Positions 12,890 through 25,093 of a stretch of 64,000 nt of DNA are shown one piece after another (within the stretch, counting starts at the first letter, position 1; each line of letters begins with the position of its first letter). Location of the stretch: NCBI GenBank assembly GCA_026724425.1, contig JAIUCV010000004.1, positions 8,132,001 through 8,196,000 on the forward strand, written 5' to 3'. The DNA is from Erythrophleum ivorense. Its lineage: Eukaryota; Streptophyta; Magnoliopsida; Fabales; Fabaceae. Both the position numbers and the translations under genes were made by a program. The notes under the pieces were generated by a model. That model was not told where the DNA came from and searched no databases. It saw only the letters and a list, made by a program, of their open reading frames with translations.

Positions 12890-14436
12890 GGTTTGCATAA
12901 GCACAAACCTTGCTAGAAGAAGCTAATAGGATCGACTATAAGATTTTGGTCTAATATCCTTGAACATTAGTTAGCCATTGAGTAAACGTACTCTAGTACC
13001 TAATGTTCGCTCTGCTATGTCATACCTAACTCCTTTGGGGGAAAGTCCTGATAAGGTAGTAGAAATGCATGGTGGTGTTGAAACAATCTTTTTAGCAGTT
13101 TACACCTATCCATATTGAAGGTTGTTTGCATTTGATATTGCTGAGACATAAATTCCACTCATAGGGACAAATTCAAATTGAACTAGTAATAAGCAATTTA
13201 ATTGAGGATAATTAGTTAACACTTAGGCTTTGAGAGGGGTGTTGGTAGTAGAACCATATGTTTGTCCCCTAGCTTGAACTACTTGCCCCACAGTCTATTT
13301 TGTGGCAAACCTTTCTCTTTCTTGTTTACTATGCACTTCATTTACCACCAATGGTTTCAAGATGTCAGTTAAAGTGGTCAACAAAGTAGGCATGCATTCC
13401 TGCATTCCTTTTACCATATGATGTTTCAAAGAAGGAATTGTAATTATTATTAGTGTAAATGGCTTTGGAGGATCATCTTTAAAAGAAAGGGGCATCAGTA
13501 TGCTTTTTGGACTAGTGTGTTATGTCATCAAATGATATTTCTTTGACGATTAGGCTTGAATAGAGATAATTGTGTTAACTCCTAAAGCCTTTAAACATGC
13601 ACTATTAGCAACTCCATGGGTGTTGGTGATTTTTTCTAACAAGGAATCAATTGGTTAGTTGATATGACTTAGCTGTTAAATCAACTTCAAAATACTAACT
13701 TTCGATCCCTATTTTATGATATGCAAGTGGATATGAGACCTGACTCCCATAGATGAAAGGTTCTCTTAAGTCCTAATGTAGTTAAACTTAAGATTAGAAT
13801 ATCAACAATGCATAAAAACAAAATCTATAAATGAGAATAATTGTTAAATTCAATAATAAGGAACCTTACAACTCTTAATTGAAATGGTTTGACAATAAAA
13901 ACACTATAAAAAAAATTGACTACAACTTGAAACATAATGTGGTTGAAAGCAATAAATAAAATAATAAAGAAAACTATAAGCAAGGCAAGTAAATGACTAA
14001 AAGGAAGTTGTAATGCAAGTTTCTTTGAAGGTTTTTGTGTGTTCTCATTTGATAATCCATGCTCCCAATTTATAGCATTCTTTGCGGCTACATACATTCC
14101 CCATTAGGCCATGTCTTTGTTCATCACATTTGTATTTGTTTAGTGTCCTCATATTTGGAAATCATGATGTTCAATTGTCTTTTGATGTTGCTATTTTGAT
14201 AGATCCATGCCTTTTTATCTCTTTGGCATTCTTTTATGTGAGATGTGAGTCTTTTGCAGCAATGGAACTTTACCTAGCATTAGCATTGACGGGAGTTCTT
14301 TCAACTAGAAATTTTCAACTAATTTCACTTGATTGATCCAACCTCTAACCATTGCCGATAGCTTATATTTTTAGTGTTAACACTAGCAAACAAGTTGGTG
14401 TTTAATTTCAAATATAATTTCATAAAATTCTTACAT
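12890..14436. other. Stretch without recognisable genes
   Basis: Short open frames on both strands (for example 13295-13495 minus and 14082-14336 plus) match no family I recognise and show no splice or promoter context. The stretch is probably old transposon debris, but nothing identifies the source. Confidence 0.5.
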
Positions 14437-14486
14437 TTTACCTCAAAGTTATATAAGTTATGCATTCCCATCAATTTGGCAAATAC

Positions 14487-14772
14487 TAAGGCCACACAAA
14501 AAATAGACTTTTAGCCACAATTAAAAAAAATTGTTGCTAAAAGTTCATTTTTATTGGTGACAAACTTAAGTTGTCGATAAAAGTTGTCACCATCCTTCAT
14601 TTTAACAAATACATTTAGTAACAACAAAGAAAATGTTGCTACTAAAAAAAATTTTAGTGACAATTTTTTGTCATTACTAAAATTTTTGCAAATGTTTTTG
14701 TACTAAAACTTTTAGTGGCAACCCAACATTGCCACTAAAAGTGACTTTGAGGTAAACCTATTTAAAAAAAGG
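14487..14772. mobile_element. Insertion with TTTTAGTGRCAAC subterminal words
   Basis: Block B reads straight through GGCAAATAC to TTTCTTTTAATATCTC. Block A has about 286 bp in between. The insert is full of direct and inverted TTTTAGTGRCAA / TTGTYRCTAAAA words, the kind of subterminal repeat found in non-autonomous plant CACTA or related elements. The left edge CACACAAAAAATAGACTTTTAGC resembles a CACTA-type terminus, but the right edge is not clear and no target duplication was found. Confidence 0.55.
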
Positions 14773-15975
14773 TTTTTTTTTTTAATATCTCAAGAGAAAA
14801 GGCAAAATGAGTTTGACTTTGAATTGGTAGCAAGGAAACAAAATGAGCGATTAAATATACTGAAAATGAAAATTTTGGCCACCACTACTAACCCCATTTT
14901 TGTCAGCATTCCACTATATTTTATTAAAAAAATACATCATCTTGAAAGTTGGCTCCGTAAGAATTTTGTTATCTTCATGCTTTTATTAATTGGACTTGAT
15001 ATTTTATTAAAAACATATTGTTATGTATAATTTATATTGAATAAGAGTAAAGGTCTAACTTATATAAGTAATCCCTTATTTAAGCTGCATACAAGTACTA
15101 ATGACCATGTTTGGTATGTGGTTTAGCTGTTCTCATGAAATAAAAGATTTTTAAAAAATTTTAAAATAATATTTATTATATTTTATAATTATTACTCAAT
15201 AATATTTTTTATTATTTTTAAAAATAAAAAAATTTCATTATTTTTCATCCTATTTATTTACTTTTTTTTGTTCCTTCAATCTTCCTTTCAATATACAAAA
15301 CCTAGCCAACCAATACAATGTATGTCGTCGACCTTATTATTAGGCCTATGATAAGAGAGCCTTTTAAGGTTTATCCCTTATTAGCTAGGTCTCTTCCAAA
15401 CTTTTTCTATTTATTGAGAGAGCACATTTTCTTACTTGTAAAACATTTTTTTTGGGTAGAATTTTGTTTTATAAAAATATTATTTTAAGAAAATAATTTC
15501 AGAACAAGTAGATGTTGACAACAAAGCCAAACAAACTTGAATACCAAGTCCTCTAATTAGAACTTCTGGAAATAAAATCCTGTAAAAGGATTATAGGCTA
15601 GCTACTCATCATATATATTTTTTAAACGGGAAACTAGGTTATAAATAAATTACAATAATTTTTTTATCAATTTTATTTTTTTTGAGACGTGGTACAGTAC
15701 CACTATAGTTCATCAGTACAACAGTCCAGCAAATATTAATAAAATCATCCATAATTTTTTTCTTAAACTTCTAAAATTATATATACATTTCAAAATTAAT
15801 TGACAAAGCATCTTAACTAGAGCCATAAAAAGGAATAGCTAACCACCCTTGGACAAAACTAAAAAGCAAAATTTTCCCTGGCGTGATGGACGGTTAGACC
15901 ACATTAAATCTACAATTAATTGGTTTGCCTTGAAGTCAATATAAACAATACAATAAACCCCATGCATACGATGTG
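14773..15975. other. Upstream region of HMA gene 1 (no gene)
   Basis: No coding sequence. This is the left part of the duplicated block. It also occurs at about 28810-30060 and, in degenerate form, at 24900-25990 and 39469-39720 (shared words such as TTTCTATTTATTGAGAGAGCAC near 15410). Confidence 0.7.
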
Positions 15976-15982
15976 TATATAA
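15976..15982 (+). promoter_or_regulatory. TATA box of HMA gene 1
   Basis: TATATAA lies about 125 bp before the start codon in a promoter conserved in all four HMA genes (GTATATAAGCAC followed by CACAATCACAAAAGCAC). Transcription probably starts near 16005-16015, giving a 5' UTR of roughly 100 nt. Confidence 0.75.
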
Positions 15983-16106
15983 GCACCGATGTCAATTCCC
16001 CACAATCACAAAAGCACACAAACCCAAAAATTTGCTTGTATCAGAATTGAAGGTTTTCCCACAACCTCAAAATTAGCTGTCTTCTAATTGTTTCACATCA
16101 TCAAAC

Positions 16107-17225
16107 ATGCTGGTGATTTCACTTTGGAGTGATTTATGATTGCATTGCCTGCTTTTAATTATGTAGTGTATAACAAACTATATATCTATAACTGCTTGCA
16201 GAAAAAGATAGTTATAAAGGTAGAAATCCACAGTGAAAAATGTAAAGCCAAAGCGATGAAAATTGCAGCAGTGACACGAGGTATATCTCTTTAACCGATC
16301 AATTTCTCTGTTTTTTCTTCTTCTTTCCATTTTGAATTTATATAAAACTTCAACTTTGAAACTTCTACTCTAATTTTACTGTTCTTTATATCATTTTGAA
16401 TAAGATAATATATAGAGGAAAAGCCAAGGAAAGGGAAGGTTTCCTTTATTTGGGAGTTATTAATACAAAGGAGAGGATAATGAAAGACTTTTACTGACCT
16501 TTCAATATTCCTGAAAATTCTCACTCCTTCATATTTTTAAGTTTTATAGAGAAAGTTTTCATAAACAAAGAGAATAACATCAATTTTCCTTCCTTCTCTT
16601 CCCTCTCCCTCCTAACTCTCAAGTATGTCTTTAGATATTTTTCTTAATTTGTTTTTTTTTTCCTCCTCTTTCATTTTCTCAATCCAAACATATCCTTATA
16701 CTATGCTTTTCAAGACATGGAACGAGGGGATGAATGAAAGATGGAAAGAAAGAGAAAGGACAATGAGGGGCATTAATCATCAAGACAGTAGTGGAAATGT
16801 CTTTTTGTTTTTTTTAAACATTCAATGCTATCCGTTCCTTTTAATTCCACCCCTTCTCTCCAAACTTTCAAACATAAACCCAAGAATTCCAAGGTGCCTA
16901 ACTATTTGATACATAATACGTACTGGTGATGCTTGTTGTTTCAGGTGTGAATTCGGTGTCAATGGAAGGGGAAGGAAGAGACCAATTAGTGGTGATTGGT
17001 GATGGGGTAGACTCAGTTCAGTTGGCTAACAAGCTGAGAAAGAAGCTTTGCTATGCCACCATCCTGAGTGTGCAAGATATGAACCCTGAAGATGCTGCAA
17101 AGAAGGCAGACGATCAAACCAAGCCAATTGAATATATTGGTTATTGTAGACCCTATCCTCAACCCTGTTATCCCAGCTATCCGGTGGTTTATGATCCATA
17201 TCCTAACAATTGCTCCATTATGTGA
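16107..17225 (+). CDS. HMA-domain isoprenylated-type protein, copy 1 (upstream type)
   Basis: Three exons, join(16107-16112, 16202-16280, 16945-17225), encode 121 residues. The first exon contributes only two codons (Met-Leu); intron 1 is 89 bp and intron 2 is 664 bp, both GT-AG. Residues 3-66 form a heavy-metal-associated domain beginning KKIVIKVEIH. The M-x-C-x-x-C motif is degenerate: I11-H-S13-E-K-C16, so the first cysteine is serine. A charged linker (PEDAAKKADDQTKPIEY) leads to a Tyr/Pro/Cys-rich tail ending NNCSIM, a CaaX box suited to farnesylation, so membrane attachment is likely. The family (small plant HMA proteins, HIPPs) is linked to metal handling and to pathogen-effector targeting; the role here is inferred. 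The intron 1 donor, GTGATT, is weaker than in the sister genes (GTGAGC). Confidence 0.85.
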
Positions 17226-18471
17226 CACACCATTAGAGAGTTACCACAATAATAGTAGCATTTCTAGCTACTACTGTGTAATATTTCTAGATACCAACTA
17301 GTTTTGGCATGGAGTTGTCTCCAATAGGAGTTGAAAGTCATACGCATGCGCACACGCACACATGTATTTCTAGCTACTACTAGTAATATTTCTAGATACC
17401 AATGAGTTTTGGCACGGAGTTCTCTCCAATTCTAACGCAGACAGACACACATACACACACACAAAGAAGAATACGAGATACTCTTGATACTATCACATAT
17501 ATTTTTAGTGGCGAGAGCTTTTGTTACAAAATATTATTTTGAACTTCTCTTATTGTTGTTGTATGAAAAAAGTAAGTACTATAACGTTATATATAGATAT
17601 TAGATAGGCCTAAACATGGTTCTTGTCATTTTTACGCTGTCATAGATATAGATATTAATTTTTGTATTAAATTCATTTTTACTGCCACTTTCTTTCTCTG
17701 AAATTTTTTTGGCCATTTTCTCTGAAATTATTGTTAGACTCAGTTCAATAAAATTTCTTATTTTATACTATTAAATTTTCGTGGTTTTCATATTTCTTCT
17801 TTTGCATAAAATTTTATCATAAAAAAATATATTATTTATTATTTTATGATAAAATAATAGTAAATAAATATTTATAAAAAATATGTGAAACTAACAGCGT
17901 AAAAAACTATACTTTAAGTTTGAAAAGAACTTCGAAACATAAAATACTTTCATTAATTATATTTTATGTTTATTAGCATCTTAACTTGAGCCATGAAGCA
18001 TATATAATAAGCAACCACCTTCGCTGAACAAAAACAACTTTCCATGGCGTGTGAACGGTTCGACCACTTTCAAAGTTCAAACGAGGAAAATAGATTATTT
18101 ATTATTTTATGATAAAATAATAGTAAAAAAAATGTGAGACTAACAGCGTAAAAAATTATCTTTTAAATTTGAAAAGAACTTTGAAACATAAAAAACTTTC
18201 ATTAATTATATTTTATGTTTATCAGCATCTTAAATAGAGCCATAAAAAATAATAATTAACCACCTTCGCTGAGCAAAAACAAAAAACAAAACTTTCAATG
18301 GCGTGTGAACGATTAGACCACTTTCAGAGTTCAAACAACGGGAAGAAAATAATTGAAAGAAGGCGTATTCTACAACTAAAATATTCAATAGTTTTCTTGA
18401 CTTGGAAAAGCAAGGTGTGGTTTACCTTGAAGTCAATATAAAGTATAAAACAATACAATAAATCGCATGTA
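17226..18471. other. Intergenic region between HMA genes 1 and 2, with a tandem repeat
   Basis: No gene. The 3' UTR region of gene 1 contains short CA-rich runs (17345-17465). A unit of about 263 bp is repeated twice (17830-18095 and 18096-18339); each copy begins with the palindrome TATTATTTTATGATAAAATAATA and carries the words CTAACAGCGTAAAAA and ACCACCTTCGCTGA. Block B has the same arrangement at 31868-32395, with a period of about 277 bp. Confidence 0.7.
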
Positions 18472-18478
18472 TATATAA
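18472..18478 (+). promoter_or_regulatory. TATA box of HMA gene 2
   Basis: TATATAA about 130 bp before the start codon, in the same conserved context as gene 1 (AAGCACAGATGTCAGTTC, then CACAAACCCAAAAAATTTGC). Confidence 0.75.
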
Positions 18479-18607
18479 GCACAGATGTCAGTTCTCCACA
18501 GTCGCAAAAGCACACAAACCCAAAAAATTTGCTTGTATCAGAATTGAAGGTTCTCCCACAACCTCAAAATTATACCTTTCTTTTCTGATTGTTTCACATT
18601 AACAACC

Positions 18608-19831
18608 ATGCTGGTGACTTACTTTGAAGTGATTTATGATTGCATTGCCTGCTTTTAATTATGCAGTGTATAACAAACTAGATATCTATAATTGCTTGCA
18701 GCAAAAGATAGTTATAAAGGTGGAAATCCACCGTGAAAAATGCAGAACTAAGGCCATGAAAATTGCAGCAGCGACACAAGGTAACTCTAACCGATCAAGT
18801 TTTCTGTATTTTCTTCTTCTTATCATTTTGAATTTATTTAAAACTTCAACTTTGAAACTTCTACTCGATTTTTACTGTTCTTTACACCATTTTGAATCCT
18901 TTGAATATGTTTAGAAGGAAGATAATATATAAAGGGAAAAAGGGAAAGGAAGGGAAGGTTTATTGAATCATTTCCCTTGTGAGAGAGTTATTAATAGAGG
19001 GGAGGATAATGAATTTTTTTAAAAATTAATCTTGCAAAATTCTCGAAAGCCTTCACTCTGTTATATTTTTAACCTTCTCCAATTTGAGGACTTATTAAGG
19101 TCTTGAGAAGAAAGTTTTCATAAACAAAGAGAAGAAAAAGGAGAATTCAACTATCTAGCTATTTCCTTTCCTTCTCTTCCTTTCCAGCTTTTTTGGATTT
19201 CTTTCCTTTTCTTTCCTCCCAACTTCCAAATATATCTTTCAGGCATATTTAGATTTAGCAAAATGAAAGAGAAGGGGGAGGAAGGGAAAGGTTTAATTTA
19301 GATATTATTGTTAATTTTAATTTTTCTTTTCTCAGTTTCTCAATTCAAATATGCTCTTAAACTTTCAAAAATTCAAACAGTGAAATTGATCAACCAAACA
19401 GTGGAAAAGTTCCTTTTTTTTTTCCCCATTCACTTCCATCCCTTCATTTTCATTCCAACCCTTCTCTCTAAAACTTTCTAACATAGGCCCAAGAATTCCA
19501 AGGTGCCTAACTATCTGATACATAATGACATACTGGTGCTGCTTTTGTTTTAGGTGTGAATTCAGGGCCAATGGAAGGGGAAGGAAGAGACCAATTGGCG
19601 GTGACTGGTGATGAGGTGGACTCAGTTCAGTTGAATAATGTGCTAAGAAAGAAGCTTCGCTATGCCACCCTCACTGTGCAAGATGTGAAGCCTGAAGATG
19701 CTGCAGAGAAGATGGAAGACGAAATCAAGCCAATTGAATATATTGGATATTATAGTTCCTATCCTCAATCCTCTTATCCCTACTATCGGGTGGTTTATGA
19801 TCCATATCCTAACAATTGCTCTATCATGTGA
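18608..19831 (+). CDS. HMA-domain isoprenylated-type protein, copy 2 (downstream type)
   Basis: Three exons, join(18608-18613, 18702-18780, 19554-19831), encode 120 residues starting MLQKIVIKVEIHREKC. The HMA domain spans about residues 3-65. Its metal motif reads I11-H-R13-E-K-C16, so the first cysteine is arginine. A charged segment (KPEDAAEKMEDEIKPIEY) and a Tyr/Ser/Pro tail precede the CaaX box CSIM. The intron 1 donor is GTGACT; intron 2 is 773 bp with an acceptor TTTTAG. The protein is closest to copy 4 (shared Arg-Tyr after RKKL, and YYSSYP in the tail), which fits duplication of a two-gene block. It is one residue shorter than its sisters, in the strand after RYAT. Confidence 0.86.
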
Positions 19832-21145
19832 CACGCCATAGACTTACCACAATGAACGTATTTCTAGCTACTACTGTATAATATTTCTAGATATCAATGG
19901 GCTTTGACATAGAGTTGACATACTCCCAAAAAAAAAAAGGACACCTCTAGATACTACACAGTAATATTTTTATTGGCGAGGGCTTTTGTTACAAAATATT
20001 ATATATTTTGAATGTCTCTTGTTGTAGTTGTACGAAAAAAGTAACATTTAATGTTGGATGTGGTCTTTTAATTCCTTTACCGCCACTTTTAATGTCGGAT
20101 GTACGAAAAGCACATATATAGGCCTAAAGATACTTTTTACCCCTTAATTTTGGATGTGGTCTTTTAATTCATTTACCGCCACTTTTTTTCTCTCTGAAAT
20201 TTTTTTGGCCATTTTCTCTATTATTGTCACACACTCAGTTCAATAAGAGTCTTCTTATTTTATACTATTAAATTTTTATCGTTTTTATATTTCTTCTTAT
20301 GCTTAATATTTCATCATCAAAATTTTGATTATTATTTTATGATAAAACAATAGTAAACGAATAAAAACAATAAGTGAAACTAACAGCATAAAAACCTATA
20401 TTTTATGTTTTTAACGATGCAAAGTTCTGTTTCTTTTCCATATTGTAAGGACTTGTGAGTTTACTTACATAAAAAAAAAAAAAGACTTGTAAAGACTTGT
20501 CAGTTTACTTACTTGTGAAGACTCAGACCAATTCCAATTCCAACATTAAAAAGAAAAAAAAAAAAGAAATTTATCAACCTTTGTACAAAAAAGAAATAAC
20601 CAACAACCCTGCCCCCGAAAAAGAAACAAAACCACAGGCATGACAATGAGAGGGACACAATTAAAATTAGAAATCAAACTAAAATAGTAGAACTTTACTA
20701 ACCCTGGGTTTGAGGCCCATATATTCAAAAGACGAAAGAAAAGGGTATACCAAGTTCTTTTGATGGGCATGGTTTGTGGGAATAATATTTTTTATTTATT
20801 TTGGTTTTGGTTTCATTATAACGAAAATTTTGATGGGCATGATTGTTTTAGGCCTATGTTTATCATGTACTTAATTGTCAATACATGATCCATGTACCTG
20901 CGATTTATTTTGATATCAAATCTCTTGTCATGTTCAAACACGATATAAGTTTTGATTTTATTTTAAAGTCTCATAATTGATACCATATAAGAATTTTGAG
21001 ACTTGTTTTTAGAGTTTAAGATTTGATATCAATCTAGAGCGTTTTGTGTTGTCTCATAATTGATACCATGTTAGAATTTTGAAGCAATTTGGCTTAATAT
21101 TTAAGCTTAGAGAATTTTTCTTAGCTTATTTGTTTGAAGCCATGT
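19832..21145. other. 3' flank of HMA gene 2 (no gene)
   Basis: Sequence shared with 33872-35150, and partly with blocks C and D. It includes the 3'-UTR-like CTAGCTACTACTGTATAATATTTCTAGATA, an A-rich segment near 20470-20590, and ACCAACAACCCTGCCCCCGAAAAAG near 20600. No coding sequence is supported. Confidence 0.7.
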
Positions 21146-24049
21146 TATAACATCCTATAATTATTTAATTAAGAATTTTAAGAAAGGGAATTACTTAAGG
21201 AATTATGGAAGAAAATAAATAAAATTAGGGATTTTAATTAACTAATTTAATTTAGAATTTAAGAAATTACCTAAGGAAAATTAATTAGAGCTTATTTACC
21301 CTTCTAAGTTAAATTAAATTAAGTTGAAAATGATTTTAATATGAGATCCCCTTTTCTTTAAATTGTGGGTTGAAAACCTAACTTATAAAGCCTAAATCTA
21401 AGGAAATAAATAGATACTGATTTGACTAAATTACCCAGGGGCCCAAGTCCATAACCCACTAGCCTAAATGTATAATCTAACTTAACTCTCACTCTTACAT
21501 TCACTCAAATGCCCCGACTTAGTGCATGGAGGAGAATAAAAATGTAGAGAAGGAGGAGGTTTGGTGCTGTATCTTAAAGCTTCTAAGGAGGACATTTTGG
21601 AGTATTTATCTAAGGTAACTTTAGAGAAACTTAATCTATTTCCTCTCTACTTCATTTTGGTCTGATGGGTGCATGATTCTATTGCCATTTATGAAACTGT
21701 AAGTGGAGAGATCAAAAGGCTTTGGGGTTGCTTTGGTTGAAGAAAAAGAAGTAGAGGTAAGAGCACAATTCGGGTAAGTATTCCCTTCCATCTTTGGTTG
21801 TATTTCTTCCAAATCTCATCTTAAAGCTAGGGTTGATGCTAAGCTCCTTTCTATGTCCAAAATTTTGACAGGAATTGGTAATTAAGGGTTGTGTCCTTGT
21901 GGTGGCTAAGGATTTGTTACTTTGGAAAGCTTGAATGAGGCTTGCGTATCTCCTTAAAAGGTGTTCATGGCTAATTAGGGAAAGAAGAGCATTTTTAAAG
22001 GTAAATGGGGTTTAATTCCATTCATATTGGTTGTGAAATCACACTTAATTAATGGCTTGTGCGTGCATATATGTGTGTATGTGTGTGTGTAATGCTATGT
22101 TTGAGTCTAACTACTTGTTTTATATTTCATCATGGACCTTGAATAGTGCACCCAAGTTATTAGTCAATAACTACATTGTATATACACTATTAGTATAAGA
22201 TAGTAGTAGAACTATAGTCAAACTTATTCATTTGGATTACTCGTGTGCACAACATATTTGATGACTTCTGCATGAAAAGCATTAATGGTGATCATTCTAT
22301 ACAAATGTAGATGGAATTTTCTATTGGTTATTGAAATTTTATATTTCATCTTAGTTGTAGGCTATATATTTCAAGTAGCATTTAAGAAAAAGGAAAGAAT
22401 AAAGAAAGGAAAAAGGGACAAGAAAAGGTAGAGCTAATCCCTCCCTTATCCTATTTGGTGCTTTAATATGTTGTAGTGATATATTGAATTCTCTATGTAT
22501 TTGAAAGGCTATGAAGAGAAATGAAATATTGATGAATGATTTCTATTTGTGGGCTAGACATATAAAGGGATAAGAATGCCAAGTTAAGTCAAGATTTAGG
22601 CTACACTAGAGTTTTGGCCTTAAGAAATGAGGTTTTAGCATATAAAAACGAGGAGTACATATTAGTGATGTTCACATGGTGACCTATAAATAATGTAATT
22701 GAAAAATGTATGACATTAAGTAGCCTTAGGCCACGTTAGGCCTAAGATAACCCAGACCCTTAATAATGTAAATTGCATAGTTATATTTAAGGATATGGTG
22801 TGAAGCCTAGTTATTGTATTGAAGATAAGTGTGGTTAAGTAAAATACAATCTAATTTAAGACTATTTGTTAATCTCGAGTGAAAGATAATAAGTGTAATG
22901 CTTATGAAGTTATTTATATTAGTTACCAACAAATAGAGTATCCCTAATTACAAATGATGCTTATTAGTGGTCTTCAGATGACTTAGATCACTATTAAGGG
23001 ATAATGAATAACTTGTTGATGTTGGGGTTGAGTTTGTACTTTTTGTTGATAGCTTTTGCTAGTTTGAATTTGCTATGGATAAAAATGGATTTAATAAGAT
23101 GGTTTAGGGTGCAACTTAGCATACTAAGGTTGTTTAGACATTCCTTAATGGCTTGATGTTAGTTCTGTCAGAATTATTCTAATGAAAGTTGTATCAATGA
23201 GGTAGTAGAGGGATATAGTGGAAATAGTGATTTGCCATAGTCAACTTACTTACAAGAAGTCACTAGGTTCAATTTTGATATATAAGGGTTTAAATATTAG
23301 TTGTACTACTTTGGAAATGGTATGATATATTGAAGTTTGACTAAGAAAAGTTGGTTAGATTTAAAGAGAGTTAGAGTGCCAAAATGAGTACCTAAAAGGC
23401 CTTTTTTGGCATTTATAGCCAAAATTGGGTTGTTTTAGAAATGTGTGCCCTAAAGGGATTAAATGGTGGAATTTTGAGATAAAGTTTGGAATACTTTTGG
23501 ACCTTATATAAAGGTCTTCCAAATTTGGTGATCTTTGGAGTGAGATAGGATCCCTAAATAATTAGGGAAAGTTAGAGAATTTCCAAAGGTGTTTTTTGTT
23601 GTTTCTACAGCCCATATGACTTGCTCGTGCTATTGCACACAGCTATGTGGAGGGTATCTTCTGGATAAGGGTACACAAGGTAAGGACATGCACATGTACA
23701 TGGCTGTGTGCAGTCCTCTATGTAAGTAAACGTGTGTCTTAATCCATGTTTTCTAGGCTTTCTCCCCCTACACCTTAAGATAAGATATAGTTAGCATAAA
23801 TCAAAGTTGTTAAGTTTCCTTTAAGTTCCTCTGGGGTAAATTGGAGTGATTGTTACATATTTGAGGGAGAATTTAAAGGTATCAAAGTACTTTTATTTGC
23901 ATTTTAGGTTAAATAGCCCCTCAAATGTCAAGGTTTTAATAAGGTCCATATGTTAAGTGTTTTTAATAATTGTGTTTCTACGAAAACTATAGTTCACTTT
24001 ATTCATTAAACATACTATTATTTAGCTTATAGTTATATAAGGTGTTACA
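21146..24049 (+). repeat. LTR-like segment (TATAACATCC...GGTGTTACA)
   Basis: The segment begins TATAACATCCTATAATTATTTAATTAAG and ends AAGGTGTTACA, which resembles the TGTAACATCC...TGTTACA ends of long plant gypsy LTRs. No open frame, primer site or second LTR was found, and flanks CATGT/ATTGG do not match as a target duplication. It may therefore be a decayed solo LTR or a fragment. The first about 190 bp are also present, with a deletion, at 35148-35216, so it arrived before the A/B block duplication. Confidence 0.45.
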
Positions 24050-24899
24050 ATTGGAGTTCTTCAAAGTTTGGTGATAATTTGATGTCTGATAGAGGTCTTT
24101 TTTAATATAGAATCATATAAAATGTTGAGATGAGAAAGTTAATAAGAAAAATGAAATTGCTTTTAAATTAAGGTTGTGCTCTTGTTATACACCAAAATTG
24201 AAGAGTTAAGGTATGCTTAAGCTACATTTAAACCCTAGGTCATAGTCAACTCTAAATAGTTGTAGTTAACCCTATGCAACTATAGTCGACTTCAAAATCA
24301 TAACTTAAAAGAGTTTAGATTTATCCATATTTTTGGAATGTTACAATTTAGTTTGAGCTTCTATTTGTGATTACTTCAATATTATTAATTACTTTTCTAA
24401 GTTTAGTTCTTTTATAGCATTAATTGTCACACATGTGAAGGAAAATTTGATAGATTTTAGGATGATGCGTTTAGTCTTAAAGGGCTTGAGTTGTTTAAAC
24501 ATCAATACCATGTTAAGCATGTGAGACAACAATGAATTTCTCTTGTCCTAGGCTTGTTTTAAGAGTATTGAAGAGAAATAGGGGAATTAACATGAAGATA
24601 ACATGTTTTTGGATTGTTTGATGTTATACTTCCTACAACACTATAGTTTATGTTGATAGTGTTGATGATATTTATAACCATGGATATAGGTCTTGTATTA
24701 AACAATGGATACAATGATTGCTAAAATTTGACATTGTTTAGTGCTATATTAGACCAAGTCAGTTGCAGGTGTTGTGCATGGATCATAGTTCTTTTAAAAT
24801 CATGGCCATGTACTGTTTTTTATTTTCAATCTATGAGTTTTTTTCCAAAATTTGAAAAACCACAATTAATGTTGCCATAGTGAGAAAATGTAAGAATTT
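24050..24899. other. Gene-free stretch
   Basis: No gene is supported. Repeated AGTCAAC/AGTCGAC words near 24240-24300 suggest LTR debris. The next part shows nothing recognisable. Confidence 0.5.
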
Positions 24900-25093
24900 T
24901 ATTATTTGTGAACTTCCATTAATTGTATTTTATGTTTTATTCAAAATGACTAGTTATATATGGTTCACATGGAACAAAAATGAGAGCTTAATTATATTGG
25001 TGATCACTTTGTATTAATTGATGTGATTAGATAATACATTATAAGCTTTTAGCTGTATTAAACTTGTTATGAGAGGTCTTGTAGAGTTTGTCA

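Larger units (their letters stand above)
14437..21334 (+). repeat. Block A: segmental duplication carrying HMA genes 1 and 2
   Basis: This 6.9-kb block is collinear with block B at 28758-35216. The shared sequence starts at TTTACCTCAAAG and ends at AAGTTGAAAA..TGAT. Both hold two HMA genes in the same order and orientation, the same promoters, introns, 3' flanks and a 3'-terminal LTR-like piece starting TATAACAT. Block A has an extra insertion of about 286 bp near 14487 and a longer LTR-like part at its end. Confidence 0.88.

Noticed and set aside
13295..13495. Minus-strand frame that looked like a possible gypsy gag piece (KQERERF)
   Set aside because: Too short, and no neighbouring gag, zinc knuckle or protease motifs could be found.
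16625..16909. 94-residue frame within the first HMA gene
   Set aside because: It lies wholly in intron 2 and is not conserved in the sister genes.
17013..17228. Antisense open frame of 71 residues opposite HMA exon 3, also open in the other copies
   Set aside because: It is the mirror of a conserved coding exon, follows its codon pattern, and has no domain or promoter; its openness is explained by the sense gene.
21146..24049. Solo LTR with target duplication
   Set aside because: The 5-bp flanks (CATGT and ATTGG) differ, so only an LTR-like segment is claimed.
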